DNA from: Cupriavidus necator N-1
GTDB taxonomy: Bacteria; Pseudomonadota; Gammaproteobacteria; Burkholderiales; Burkholderiaceae
Assembly (NCBI RefSeq): GCF_000219215.1
Contig: NC_015727.1
Coordinates: 248,001-312,000, forward strand
DNA: 64,000 nt
Reading direction: 5' to 3'
The notes under the pieces were generated by a model. That model saw nothing but the letters and a program-made list of their open reading frames with translations. It ran no database searches and had not been told where the DNA came from. Shown here one piece after another: positions 18,447 through 27,125 of this stretch. A program made the position numbers and the translations under genes. The number at the start of each line of letters is the position of its first letter. The stretch's first letter is position 1.

Positions 18447-19559
18447 ATGCTTTCGCGTCGCTTTGTTACCTCTACCGTTTGTGCGTTGCCGCTCGCATTG
18501 AGCGCTTGCGGCGAAAAGGCCCCTGCCGATCCGCGCACCGAGGCGCCCTTGGTGCGGGCCGCGTTCGTCCAGCCAGTCGCTTCCGCATCGCGTTCATTCA
18601 CTGGGGTCGTCGCTGCCAGGGTGCAGAGCGACCTCGGCTTCCGCGTGCCCGGCAAGGTGCTGGAACGGCTTGTGGACGCGGGCCAAAGCGTCAAGCGCGG
18701 CCAGCCGCTCATGCGCATCGACCCTGTCGATCTGAAGCTCGCCGCGCATGCGCAGCAAGAAGCCGTGACCGCTGCACGGGCACGCGCGCAACAGACGGCG
18801 GAAGACGAAGCCCGCTACCGTGATCTGCGCGGAACGGGCGCGATTTCTGCCTCGGCCTATGACCAGGCCAAGGCCGCGGCGGACGCGGCCAAAGCCCAGT
18901 TGAGCGCGGCAGAAGCGCAGGCCGATGTTGCGCGTAACGCCAGCCGTTACGCCGAGCTTGTTGCCGATGGCGAAGGCGTGGTCATGGAAACGCTGGCCGA
19001 GCCCGGCCAGGTGGTCAACGCGGGGCAGGCGGTTGTGCGCCTGGCCCACGCTGGCCGCCGTGAAGCGGTGGTCCAGTTGCCGGAAACGTTGCGGCCAGCG
19101 ATCGGCTCTCTCGCACAGGCCACGCTTTTCGGTGGGGAAAGCGCGCGCGTACCTGCCAAGCTGCGGCAGCTGTCAGATGCCGCCGATCGGCTTACCCGCA
19201 CCTTCGAAGCACGCTATGTGCTGGATGGGGAACTGGCCAATGCGCCGCTGGGCGCCACCGTGACGATCCAGATTCCCGATCGCCTTGCCATCGCGCAAGG
19301 CGATCTGCAGGTGCCGCTGGGCGCCGTGTTCGATGCGGGCAAGGGCCCCGGCGTGTGGGTCATCCAGGGGGATCCGGCCAAGGTGTCGTGGCGATCCGTC
19401 ACCATCGTGCGCCTCGGCGACGAAGGGGCACGGGTTGCCGGCCAAGTCAAGCAAGGGGACCGGATTGTCGCGCTTGGCGCACAACTGCTGCGTGAAGGCC
19501 AACAAGTCCGTGTGGCAGGCCAGGGCGCCAGCACTGCCATCGCGGGGGTGCGCCCGTGA
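18447..19559 (+). CDS. RND efflux periplasmic adaptor (membrane fusion protein)
   Basis: 370 residues. Lipobox LALSACGEK at about residue 20. Lipoyl-like half GFRVPGKVLERLVDAGQSVKRGQPLMRIDP, an alpha-helical hairpin rich in Ala/Gln/Arg (about residues 95-165), the second lipoyl half GVVMETLAEPGQVVNAGQAVVRLA, then beta-barrel and membrane-proximal domains. It bridges the inner-membrane pump and the outer-membrane duct. Its TGA overlaps the GTG of the pump gene by four bases (GTGA), indicating translational coupling. Confidence 0.92.
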   Translation: MLSRRFVTSTVCALPLALSACGEKAPADPRTEAPLVRAAFVQPVASASRSFTGVVAARVQSDLGFRVPGKVLERLVDAGQSVKRGQPLMRIDPVDLKLAAHAQQEAVTAARARAQQTAEDEARYRDLRGTGAISASAYDQAKAAADAAKAQLSAAEAQADVARNASRYAELVADGEGVVMETLAEPGQVVNAGQAVVRLAHAGRREAVVQLPETLRPAIGSLAQATLFGGESARVPAKLRQLSDAADRLTRTFEARYVLDGELANAPLGATVTIQIPDRLAIAQGDLQVPLGAVFDAGKGPGVWVIQGDPAKVSWRSVTIVRLGDEGARVAGQVKQGDRIVALGAQLLREGQQVRVAGQGASTAIAGVRP

Positions 19560-22500
19560 GCCAAGTTCGTTTTAACCTATCGGCACTCGCCGTGCGCGAG
19601 CGCGCCGTTACTCTGTTCCTCATCTGCCTGATCTCTCTGGCGGGACTCATTTCCTTCTTCAAGCTGGGCCGCGCGGAAGACCCGGCGTTTACGGTCAAGG
19701 TGATGACCATCATCACCGCGTGGCCTGGCGCCACCGCGCAGGAAATGCAGGACCAGGTGGCCGAGAAGATCGAAAAGCGCATGCAGGAGCTGCGCTGGTA
19801 TGACCGCACGGAGACCTATACCCGGCCTGGCCTGGCCTTCACAACGTTGACCTTGCTCGACAGCACGCCGCCGTCGGAAGTCCAGGAGGAGTTCTATCAA
19901 GCGCGCAAGAAAGTCAGCGATGAGGTGGCCAACCTTCCGCCCGGCGTGATCGGGCCGATGGTCAATGACGAATATGCAGACGTGACCTTTGCGCTGTTTG
20001 CGCTCAAGGCACAGGGCGAGCCGCAACGCGTGCTCGTGCGCGACGCGGAGACACTGCGCCAGCGGTTGCTGCACGTGCCCGGCGTCAAGAAGGTCAACAT
20101 CATCGGCGAGCAGTCGGAGCGCATCTATGTCGAGTTTTCGCATGAGCGCCTCGCAACCCTTGGTTTGAGTCCGCAAGAGGTGTTTGCCGCGCTCAACAGC
20201 CAGAATGCCCTGACGGCGGCCGGCTCGGTAGAAACGAAAGGTCCGCAGGTCTTCATCCGTCTGGACGGTGCGTTCGACGAGCTACAGAAGATTCGTGATA
20301 CGCCGGTTGTGTCGCAGGGCCGCACGTTGAAGCTGTCGGACATTGCCACGGTCAAACGCGGCTATGAAGACCCGGCCACGCTCATGGTGCGCAATGGTGG
20401 GCAGCCTGCCTTGCTGCTGGGCATCGTCATGCGCGAAGGCTGGAACGGTCTGGATCTGGGCAAGGCGCTCGACAAGGAGGTCGGCGCCGTCAATGCCGAC
20501 ATGCCGCTCGGCATGAGCCTGACCAAGGTGACGGACCAGGCAGTCAACATCAGTTCTGCCGTCGACGAGTTCATGCTCAAGTTCTTCGCCGCGCTCCTGG
20601 TTGTCATGCTGGTGAGCTTCGTCAGCATGGGCTGGCGCGCCGGCTTGGTGGTAGCCGCAGCCGTTCCGCTGACACTGGCGGTGGTCTTCGTGGTGATGGC
20701 CGCAACGGGCAAGAACTTCGACCGCATCACGCTGGGGTCCTTGATTCTGGCGCTGGGCCTGCTGGTGGACGACGCCATCATCGCCATCGAAATGATGGTG
20801 GTGAAGATGGAAGAGGGCTACAGCCGCGTGGCCGCTTCGGCCTATGCGTGGAGCCACACCGCCGCGCCCATGCTGTCGGGCACGCTGGTGACCGCCGTCG
20901 GCTTCATGCCCAACGGCTTTGCCCGCTCCACCGCGGGTGAATACACCAGCAACATGTTTTGGATTGTCGGCATTGCGCTGATCGCGTCGTGGGTTGTCGC
21001 GGTGGTGTTCACGCCTTATCTGGGCGTGAAGATGCTGCCCGACTTCAAGAAGGTCGAAGGCGGCCACGATGCGATTTACGACACCCCGCGCTACAACCGC
21101 TTCCGTGCGCTGCTCGGGCGCGTGATTGCGCGCAAATGGCTGGTCGCTGGCTCGGTGGTGGGGCTCTTCGCCTTGGCTATTCTCGGCATGGCGGTGGTCA
21201 AGAAACAGTTCTTCCCGATTTCGGATCGACCCGAAGTGCTGGTCGAAGTGCAGATGCCCTATGGCGCGTCGATCAACCAGACCAGCGCCGCCACGGCCAA
21301 GCTGGAAGCGTGGCTGGCCAAACAGAAGGAAGCCAGAATCGTGACGGCTTACGTTGGCCAGGGCGCGCCGCGCTTCTATCTGGCGATGGGGCCGGAACTG
21401 CCCGATCCGTCGTTCGCCAAGATCGTGATCCGTACGGATAGCCAGGAAGAGCGCGACGCGGTGAAGCAGCGCCTGCGCCAGGCCATTGCCGACGGTCTTG
21501 CCCCCGAGGCGCGCGTGCGGGTCACGCAACTCGTGTTCGGTCCATATTCGCCGTTCCCGGTTGCTTACCGCGTGAGCGGACCGGATGCGCAGACGTTGCG
21601 CCGCATCGCGGCCGATGTCCAGCAGGTGATGGACGCAAGCCCGATGATGCGCACCGTCAATACCGACTGGGGCATGCGTGTGCCCACGCTGCACTTCACC
21701 TTGCAGCAGGATCGTTTGCAGGCCGTGGGGTTGGGCTCCAGCGCCGTCGCGCAACAACTGCAATTCCTGCTCAACGGCATTCCGGTGACGGCCGTGCGCG
21801 AGGACATCCGTACCGTGCAGGTGACGGCCCGCTCGGCTGGCGACGTTCGACTCGACCCCGCCAAGATTGGCGACTTCACGCTGGCAGGCGCCAACGGGCA
21901 ACGCATTCCGCTCTCACAGGTGGGAAAGATCGATGTGCGCATGGAAGAGCCCATCATGCGCAGGCGCGACCGCATGCCGACCATCACGGTGCGCGGCGAT
22001 ATTGCCGATGGGCTGCAGCCGCCCGACGTGTCGACGGCGATCAGCAAGCAGCTTCAGCCCATCATCGAGAAACTGCCGAGCGGATATCGTATTGAGCAAG
22101 CGGGCTCCATTGAAGAGTCGGGCAAGGCGACGAAAGCCATGCTACCGCTGTTCCCGATCATGCTGGCGGTGACCCTGCTGATCCTCATCTTTCAGGTGCG
22201 GTCCATCCCGGCGCTGGTGATGGTTTTCCTGACCAGCCCACTCGGCTTGATTGGCGTGGTGCCGACCTTGATTCTGTTTGGGCAGCCATTCGGCATCAAC
22301 GCGTTGGTCGGCTTGATCGCCCTGTCGGGCATCTTGATGCGCAACACGTTGATCCTGATCGGGCAGATTCAGCACAACAAGGAGGAAGGGTTGGATCCGT
22401 TCAGGGCCGTCGTGGAAGCCACCGTCCAGCGTGCGCGTCCTGTGATTCTCACCGCATTGGCCGCCATCCTGGCTTTCATCCCGCTGACCCATTCGGTGTT

Positions 22501-22678
22501 CTGGGGGGCACTCGCTTACACGCTCATCGGCGGGACGTTTGCGGGGACGATCTTGACCCTGGTGTTCCTGCCGGCCATGTACTCCATCTGGTTCAGGATC
22601 CGGCCCGGCAACGCGGCCGATGCGCAGCGCGATCGGCACGAGACCGCGCAGCCCGCCGCAGAACTGGTGCCCGAGTAA
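19556..22678 (+). CDS. RND efflux pump permease (AcrB/HAE1-like)
   Basis: 1040 residues from a GTG start overlapping the adaptor stop. Typical RND layout: TM1 near the N-terminus, a periplasmic porter loop, TMs 2-7, a second loop, and TMs 8-12. TM4 carries LGLLVDDAIIAIEMM with the paired Asp of the proton relay. It uses the proton gradient to export hydrophobic or amphipathic compounds. The N-terminal FKLGRAEDPAFTVKVM is a feature of a subgroup often paired with NodT-type channels. A hairpin followed by T5 lies about 106 bp after the stop. Confidence 0.93.
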   Translation: MSQVRFNLSALAVRERAVTLFLICLISLAGLISFFKLGRAEDPAFTVKVMTIITAWPGATAQEMQDQVAEKIEKRMQELRWYDRTETYTRPGLAFTTLTLLDSTPPSEVQEEFYQARKKVSDEVANLPPGVIGPMVNDEYADVTFALFALKAQGEPQRVLVRDAETLRQRLLHVPGVKKVNIIGEQSERIYVEFSHERLATLGLSPQEVFAALNSQNALTAAGSVETKGPQVFIRLDGAFDELQKIRDTPVVSQGRTLKLSDIATVKRGYEDPATLMVRNGGQPALLLGIVMREGWNGLDLGKALDKEVGAVNADMPLGMSLTKVTDQAVNISSAVDEFMLKFFAALLVVMLVSFVSMGWRAGLVVAAAVPLTLAVVFVVMAATGKNFDRITLGSLILALGLLVDDAIIAIEMMVVKMEEGYSRVAASAYAWSHTAAPMLSGTLVTAVGFMPNGFARSTAGEYTSNMFWIVGIALIASWVVAVVFTPYLGVKMLPDFKKVEGGHDAIYDTPRYNRFRALLGRVIARKWLVAGSVVGLFALAILGMAVVKKQFFPISDRPEVLVEVQMPYGASINQTSAATAKLEAWLAKQKEARIVTAYVGQGAPRFYLAMGPELPDPSFAKIVIRTDSQEERDAVKQRLRQAIADGLAPEARVRVTQLVFGPYSPFPVAYRVSGPDAQTLRRIAADVQQVMDASPMMRTVNTDWGMRVPTLHFTLQQDRLQAVGLGSSAVAQQLQFLLNGIPVTAVREDIRTVQVTARSAGDVRLDPAKIGDFTLAGANGQRIPLSQVGKIDVRMEEPIMRRRDRMPTITVRGDIADGLQPPDVSTAISKQLQPIIEKLPSGYRIEQAGSIEESGKATKAMLPLFPIMLAVTLLILIFQVRSIPALVMVFLTSPLGLIGVVPTLILFGQPFGINALVGLIALSGILMRNTLILIGQIQHNKEEGLDPFRAVVEATVQRARPVILTALAAILAFIPLTHSVFWGALAYTLIGGTFAGTILTLVFLPAMYSIWFRIRPGNAADAQRDRHETAQPAAELVPE

Positions 22679-22783
22679 TGGTGATCTGCAAGGGTATCTG
22701 CCCGCCACATTGCCCCTGGTTTCAATTCATTTGCATCGCGCCCACGCCGTAGCCGGATAGGAGCAGCAGCTTTTTTTTTCACC

Positions 22784-22838
22784 CCCGCCTGCCCATTTCT
22801 ACCTCCGTGTCTCCATACCTTAGGGCAGGCGGGTTTTT
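22784..22838 (+). terminator. probable intrinsic terminator after the RND operon
   Basis: Perfect 11-bp arms CCCGCCTGCCC and GGGCAGGCGGG followed by TTTTT. The 28-nt loop is long, so efficiency is uncertain. Confidence 0.55.
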
Positions 22839-23024
22839 CTCTGTGCCGGAATGTCTGTTCATGACAGAGCGGTACTGCGCAAGATATACATCTACGGTTA
22901 TCTCAACCGCGTGTAGCCGCGCCCACGCCAGGAGCGTAGGCGACGCGCCGTTCTCTACCTGCAGATCGCTAGATGTATACGCCGGCGTTATCCTGCCAAT
23001 GCTCAATGGTTGACGCGGCCTTTG

Positions 23025-23345
23025 GTCAGGCGGTCCCATTTTCGGTGAGACTGAGTTCCCTCGACATCGCTTCGCGCATGACGAACTTCTGCACCTTCCC
23101 GTGATGGTCATCGGCATCTCGGCGACGAAGCAGATGTAGCGCGGGATTTTGTAATGCGCCATGACGCAGATTCGCAGGCAAGAGAAATCAACTTCCGGGT
23201 GATCGACCTGGGGCGATGAACATCGTCGGCACGTCTTGCAGGGCCGTGCTGCGTTCCTCGCGCACCGCCGACATGGTTGCAACGACGTCGAACGCCTCGC
23301 CCGGGAAGACCATATACGCACCTGTGGACGCGCGCGCCATTACGG
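23025..23345 (-). pseudogene. decayed AMP-forming acyl-CoA ligase
   Basis: On the minus strand, MVFPGEAFDVVATMSAV and STALQDVPTMFIA match the middle of fatty-acyl-CoA ligases. The frame then shifts and VDHPEVDFSCLR is joined directly to AHYKIPRYICFVAEMPMTITG, which belongs about 150 residues further on, so a deletion is present. A one-base loss in the GKVQK segment gives a further frameshift before a QKFVMREAMSREL-like tail. Non-functional. It may once have belonged to the neighbouring catabolic cluster. Confidence 0.7.
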
Positions 23346-23383
23346 CCACTACCATTCTGAAACAGTGGTAGAAAGCGCGGCGT

Positions 23384-23659
23384 TCAGATGGCAGACGGAT
23401 GCTTCGCCAGCGGCGTTACCTGGATCGTCATATAGGGAAACAGCGGAAGCGATGAGAGCAATTCGTGCAATTCGTCGTTGCTCTCGACATCAAAAACGCT
23501 GACGTTGGAATAGCGCCCAACGACGCGCCAGAGGTGCGGCCACTTGCCCGCTTTCTGGATCTCGATGGCACGGGCTTTCTCTGCTGCCTTGAGGGTGTCG
23601 ACCCGGTCTGCCGGGAGGGATTCAGGAATCTTTACGTCCATTTGAACACAGTAAAGCAT
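23384..23659 (-). CDS. mmlJ: methylmuconolactone isomerase (muconolactone isomerase family)
   Basis: 91 residues from the ATG at 23659 with AAGGAGACACC upstream. Strong resemblance to muconolactone delta-isomerase (CatC): MLYCVQMDVKIPESLP, LQ-type EKARAIEIQKAGKWPHLWRVVGRYSNVSVFDV, and LPLFPYMTIQV...HPSAI. The family shifts the ring double bond of (methyl)muconolactone to the enol-lactone. I assign mmlJ rather than catC because it lies directly after an mmlI-like gene and an mmlH-like carrier, the gene set described for Cupriavidus necator JMP134. The separation from CatC rests on this context. Confidence 0.8.
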   Translation of the reverse strand: MLYCVQMDVKIPESLPADRVDTLKAAEKARAIEIQKAGKWPHLWRVVGRYSNVSVFDVESNDELHELLSSLPLFPYMTIQVTPLAKHPSAI

Positions 23660-23747
23660 GGTGTCTCCTTGTCTGTCGACTGTTGTGGCGAGGCCAGTCC
23701 GGTCCCGAACAGGCCTGCTGTGGTGGCGCTTTCCGTCGGATCGGCGC

Positions 23748-24092
23748 TCAGCCAGCGACGTTGTCGTCGCCGGAAACCGGCGCGGTACGGAAGGGTTTGA
23801 GCTGGCCGATGAAGGTCTTCCCATGCTCGAACCATTCCTTGCGGATGTCGGACGCAAGATAGCTTTCGTAAGCCGCTTCGTTCTCGAACCAGCATTCGCC
23901 AATGGCATCGACGTGCCCGATGTCGAAGAAGGGTACATGGGTGTCGGTTGGCTGCTCGGCGACAAGACGGACTTCATACTTGTGCAGGCCCGGCACTCCG
24001 CGCGACATTTCATCGTGGCGCAGGCATTCCGCGCGGAAGGTATCGTCGGACATGCCCTCTGGCTTGACTAGCAGGTACAGCATGCGAATCAT
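23748..24092 (-). CDS. mmlI: 4-methylmuconolactone methylisomerase-like protein (EthD/dimeric alpha-beta barrel)
   Basis: 114 residues, a small ferredoxin-like alpha/beta fold. From memory it follows the Cupriavidus necator JMP134 methylisomerase almost segment by segment: [72 protein letters not shown]26, Y39 and C67 fall where that enzyme has residues reported to matter for catalysis. The reaction converts 4-methyl- to 3-methylmuconolactone, allowing the otherwise dead-end 4-methyl lactone to be degraded. It lies between the carrier and the muconolactone isomerase on one strand. Confidence 0.8.
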   Translation of the reverse strand: MIRMLYLLVKPEGMSDDTFRAECLRHDEMSRGVPGLHKYEVRLVAEQPTDTHVPFFDIGHVDAIGECWFENEAAYESYLASDIRKEWFEHGKTFIGQLKPFRTAPVSGDDNVAG

Positions 24093-24161
24093 GTTGGCTC
24101 CCCTGTCTCTGAATAGGTTGGTATCTTGGTTCTGCGTTTTCTACTGCGATAGCGCCGTACT

Positions 24162-25448
24162 TCAGGTTTGCGCCCGCACCGAGTGTGCCAGCGCTCCGGC
24201 CTCATAGTGATTGTCTTCTTCCCCGATGTTCTCGATGGCAATGCCGCGCGTCTCCGGCAGTAGCAGGATGCCGAACACCGCGAAAGTATAGGCAACCAGG
24301 CAGAATGCGCCCATGGCATTGGCCAAGCCGATGTGGGTAGACAGCACGCCGACACCGACGACGGATCCTGCGCCTACCGACTTGCCCACGTTGTAGGAAA
24401 AGCCCATACACGTGGTGCGCACATGGGTGGGAAACAGTTCGCTGAGGAAGGGCCCCAGGGCAGCGAACATGCCAATCGCCGAGAAGCCGACCAGGAAGCC
24501 CAGGATGGCGGTGAGGGTGGAGTTCAGCGGCAGCAGCATATAGCTGACCGTAACGATCCATGCGCAGACCGATAGCAGAATCAGCGTGGGCCGCCGACCG
24601 ATTCGATCGCAAAGATCGGCCGCCACTGCGAAACCGCAGAACGAGCCGAAGGCCATGATGAAGACTGTGACGATTTTCGATGCGGCAGCGACCTCCCGCT
24701 GGCTGAGCAAGGAAGGCAGCCAGATCAGGATGGCGTAGCAGCCTGCCTGCAGCCCGATCACCAGCACGCTTGACAGGATCAGTGAACGTGCGTACTTGCG
24801 GTTGAACACCGAGGCCAGCGAAGCGCGCGGTGCGCAGCTCCGCCGGGCGCGCTCGAACATCGGCGCGTCCTTGATATGGCGCCGGATGAACAGCACGCTC
24901 GAGGCCGGAATGATGCCGCTCCAAAACGCTACGCGCCACGCCATTTCCGAGGGCAGCCACGCCAGCAGTAGGGTGGCCACGACGACTGATAGCGCCCAGC
25001 CCAGGGCAAAGCCCGATTGCACATAGCCCATAGCCTTGCCGCGATGCTTGGCATCGATCACCTCGGCCATCAGCGCCGCGCCCACCGCCCATTCACCGCC
25101 AAAGCCGAGGCCTTGCAGTGTGCGAGCGATCAGCAGCTGGTTATACGTCTGGGCGAAGCCCGCAAGCACGCCGAACAACGTGAACCAGATGATGGCCAGC
25201 ACCAGGATGCGGGCGCGGCCGTATCGGTCGCTGAGGATGCCGGCGCCCCAGCCACCGATGGCCGTGACGATCAATGCCACGGTGCCGAGCACGCCAACTT
25301 CCGGCTTGGTCAGCCCCCACGCAATCGTCAGGGCGGGCAGCAGGAAACTGAACATCTGCATGTCGAACGAGTCCAGCGCCCAGCCCGAATAGCAGGCCCA
25401 GAACGTCTTTTTCTGCTGGGGTGTCCCATTCTTGTACCAATCAAGCAT
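24162..25448 (-). CDS. mmlH: MFS transporter, probable (methyl)muconolactone carrier
   Basis: 428 residues with about 12 hydrophobic spans. Motifs: ALDSFDMQMFSFLLPAL in span 1, GILSDRYGRARIL (motif A) and RTLQGLGFGGEWAVGAALMAEV. This is the sugar/aromatic-acid or sialate-like MFS group. A carrier gene immediately upstream of methylisomerase and isomerase genes is the arrangement of mmlH in Cupriavidus necator JMP134, hence the symbol. It presumably imports 4-methylmuconolactone excreted by other cells. Substrate assignment is by synteny. Confidence 0.75.
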   Translation of the reverse strand: MLDWYKNGTPQQKKTFWACYSGWALDSFDMQMFSFLLPALTIAWGLTKPEVGVLGTVALIVTAIGGWGAGILSDRYGRARILVLAIIWFTLFGVLAGFAQTYNQLLIARTLQGLGFGGEWAVGAALMAEVIDAKHRGKAMGYVQSGFALGWALSVVVATLLLAWLPSEMAWRVAFWSGIIPASSVLFIRRHIKDAPMFERARRSCAPRASLASVFNRKYARSLILSSVLVIGLQAGCYAILIWLPSLLSQREVAAASKIVTVFIMAFGSFCGFAVAADLCDRIGRRPTLILLSVCAWIVTVSYMLLPLNSTLTAILGFLVGFSAIGMFAALGPFLSELFPTHVRTTCMGFSYNVGKSVGAGSVVGVGVLSTHIGLANAMGAFCLVAYTFAVFGILLLPETRGIAIENIGEEDNHYEAGALAHSVRAQT

Positions 25449-25534
25449 ACCTGTCTCCTTTGTCTGTCGAATATTGTGTGTGCTTTGCCAACGCTCGCTG
25501 GATCTGCGCCAGGACGGCAGTGGGATGTGAGAGG

Positions 25535-26206
25535 CTAGGCGTATTCGCCGATCACCATGGAGGTGAACTCGAGCTTCACGTCAGTGAGGGACTGAAGCGA
25601 TTGCGGCGACATGTCGCCGACAATCTCGATGACCGAAACGCCGTGTGGGCCGATGGCGAAGGTGCCGAGTTCGGTGTACACGCGGCTCACGCAGGCGAGA
25701 CCTGTCAACGGATAGCTGCACTCGCGGCGCAGCTTGCTCGTCCCGTCCTTGGTCAGATGGTCCATCATGACGAACACGCGCTTGGCCCCGATGGCTAGGT
25801 CCATCGCGCCGCCCACGGCGGGAATGGCATCCGGCGCGCCGGTGTGCCAGTTGGCCAGGTCGCCGCGCTCCGATACCTGAAATGCGCCAAGCACGCAGAT
25901 GTCGAGATGGCCGCCGCGCATCATCCCGAACGCGTCGGCGTGGTGGAAGAATGCGGCGCCCTTTTCGAGGCGAATCGCCTCCTTTCCCGCGTTGATCAGG
26001 TCCCAGTCCTCCTGCCCGGGTTCGGCAGCCGACCATTGGCCGAGCACACCGTTCTCGCTGTGCAGGATGACTTCCCGGTATCGGGGCAGGTGGTTGGCCA
26101 CCAGGGTGGGCAAACCAATACCGAGGTTCACATAGGACCCGTTCGGGATGTCGCGCGCCACGCGCGCGGCCAGCAGGCTTCTTGCCACGTGATCCATTAC
26201 GCTCAC
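25535..26206 (-). CDS. 3-oxoadipate-type CoA-transferase, subunit B
   Basis: 223 residues from a GTG at 26206 that overlaps the TGA of subunit A (GTGA); an ATG three codons on is an alternative. The SENG motif (HSENGVLG) with E51 is the catalytic glutamate of family I CoA-transferase beta subunits, and NLGIGLPTLVANHLP is the usual entry segment. With subunit A it transfers CoA from succinyl-CoA to a 3-oxoacid. In this setting the acceptor is probably 3-oxoadipate or 4-methyl-3-oxoadipate, produced from the (methyl)enol-lactone. Confidence 0.9.
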   Translation of the reverse strand: MSVMDHVARSLLAARVARDIPNGSYVNLGIGLPTLVANHLPRYREVILHSENGVLGQWSAAEPGQEDWDLINAGKEAIRLEKGAAFFHHADAFGMMRGGHLDICVLGAFQVSERGDLANWHTGAPDAIPAVGGAMDLAIGAKRVFVMMDHLTKDGTSKLRRECSYPLTGLACVSRVYTELGTFAIGPHGVSVIEIVGDMSPQSLQSLTDVKLEFTSMVIGEYA

Positions 26207-26898
26207 CCTGCCAGCATGGCTTCAGCTTGTGCTACGGCGCCGCGCAGCACCACGCGGTTGACGAAGATTCCAGGCGTCACGACGTCCTCGGGGTCAAGCT
26301 CGCCCAGTTCGCAGACGCGAGCCACGGCGGCGATCGTCTGGCTTGCCGCCATCGCCATGACGGGCGCGAAGTTGCGCGCGGTCTTGTTATAGATGAGATT
26401 GCCCCAGCGGTCGGCGGCCGCAGCGTTGATTAGCGCGACATCGACATGGAGGGGGTGTTCGAGAACGTAGCCGCGACCGTCGATTTGGCGAGTCTCCTTG
26501 CCCTGCGCCAGCAGCGTGCCGTAGCCGGTGGGGGTGTAGAAGGCGCCGATGCCGCTGCCCGCGGCACGCAGACGCTCCGCCAGGGTGCCTTGCGGCACGA
26601 CTTCCAGTTCGATCTGGCCGGCGCGGTACAGTTCTTCAAATACGTACGCATCGCGTTGGCGCGGGAAGGAGCACAGCAGCTTGCGCACCCGGCGGGTCTT
26701 GAGCAGCGCCGCCAGCCCGGTGTCGCCATTGCCGGCGTTGTTGCTGATCACTGTCAGTTCCTTGGCGCCCTGTTCGATCAGGGCGTCAATCAGTTCGTCA
26801 GGCATGCCGGCGCCACCGAAGCCCCCGATCGCGATCGTGGCACCGTCTTGGACGTCGTCCATGGCATCGCGCGCCGTTGTGTAAAGCTTGTCGATCAT
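26203..26898 (-). CDS. 3-oxoadipate-type CoA-transferase, subunit A
   Basis: 231 residues. GATIAIGGFGGAGMPDELIDAL is the conserved CoA-transferase alpha-subunit glycine region; ISNNAGNGDTGLAALL and GTLAERLRAAGSGIGAFYTPTGYGT follow in order. Translationally coupled to subunit B. The start has GAGCGAAAC in front. A block of three perfect hairpins lies 110-188 bp upstream, between it and the LysR gene, and may terminate the LysR transcript or regulate this operon. Confidence 0.9.
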   Translation of the reverse strand: MIDKLYTTARDAMDDVQDGATIAIGGFGGAGMPDELIDALIEQGAKELTVISNNAGNGDTGLAALLKTRRVRKLLCSFPRQRDAYVFEELYRAGQIELEVVPQGTLAERLRAAGSGIGAFYTPTGYGTLLAQGKETRQIDGRGYVLEHPLHVDVALINAAAADRWGNLIYNKTARNFAPVMAMAASQTIAAVARVCELGELDPEDVVTPGIFVNRVVLRGAVAQAEAMLAG

Positions 26899-27007
26899 GT
26901 TTCGCTCGATTGTTGTCTGGCGAAGCTAGATTGCCACGCAGCCTGTGGGCGCTCAATTTTGCCTTTTGCAAGCGCCCTTAGCGCTGGGTTAATTCGGGGG
27001 TGACCGC

Positions 27008-27086
27008 GGTCTCATTGAGTGATGAGACCAGCGCTCGTCGCTCTCTCATTGAGAGCGACAACCTTGCTCATTCGATGCAGCAAGGT
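27008..27086. promoter_or_regulatory. three tandem perfect hairpins upstream of the CoA-transferase genes
   Basis: Hairpin 1: GGTCTCAT/ATGAGACC (27008-27029, 6-nt loop). Hairpin 2: GTCGCTCTC/GAGAGCGAC (27037-27059, 5-nt loop). Hairpin 3: ACCTTGCT/AGCAAGGT (27061-27086, 10-nt loop). None is followed by a T-tract on either strand. They could be operators, a processed leader or a termination region for the LysR gene. Confidence 0.5.
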
Positions 27087-27125
27087 GAATCGGAGAAAGG
27101 GTAAGAGGGCAGAACGTGCACGGCT

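Noticed and set aside
20282..21901. 539-codon minus-strand frame inside the RND pump gene
   Set aside because: His/Arg/Gln-rich translation and exact overlap with the pump coding frame; a codon-bias artefact.
22807..23013. 68-codon plus-strand frame after the RND operon
   Set aside because: It starts inside the terminator hairpin and has no family features. The TATACATCTA/TAGATGTATA pair (22885-22894 and 22970-22979) inside it is too far apart to interpret.
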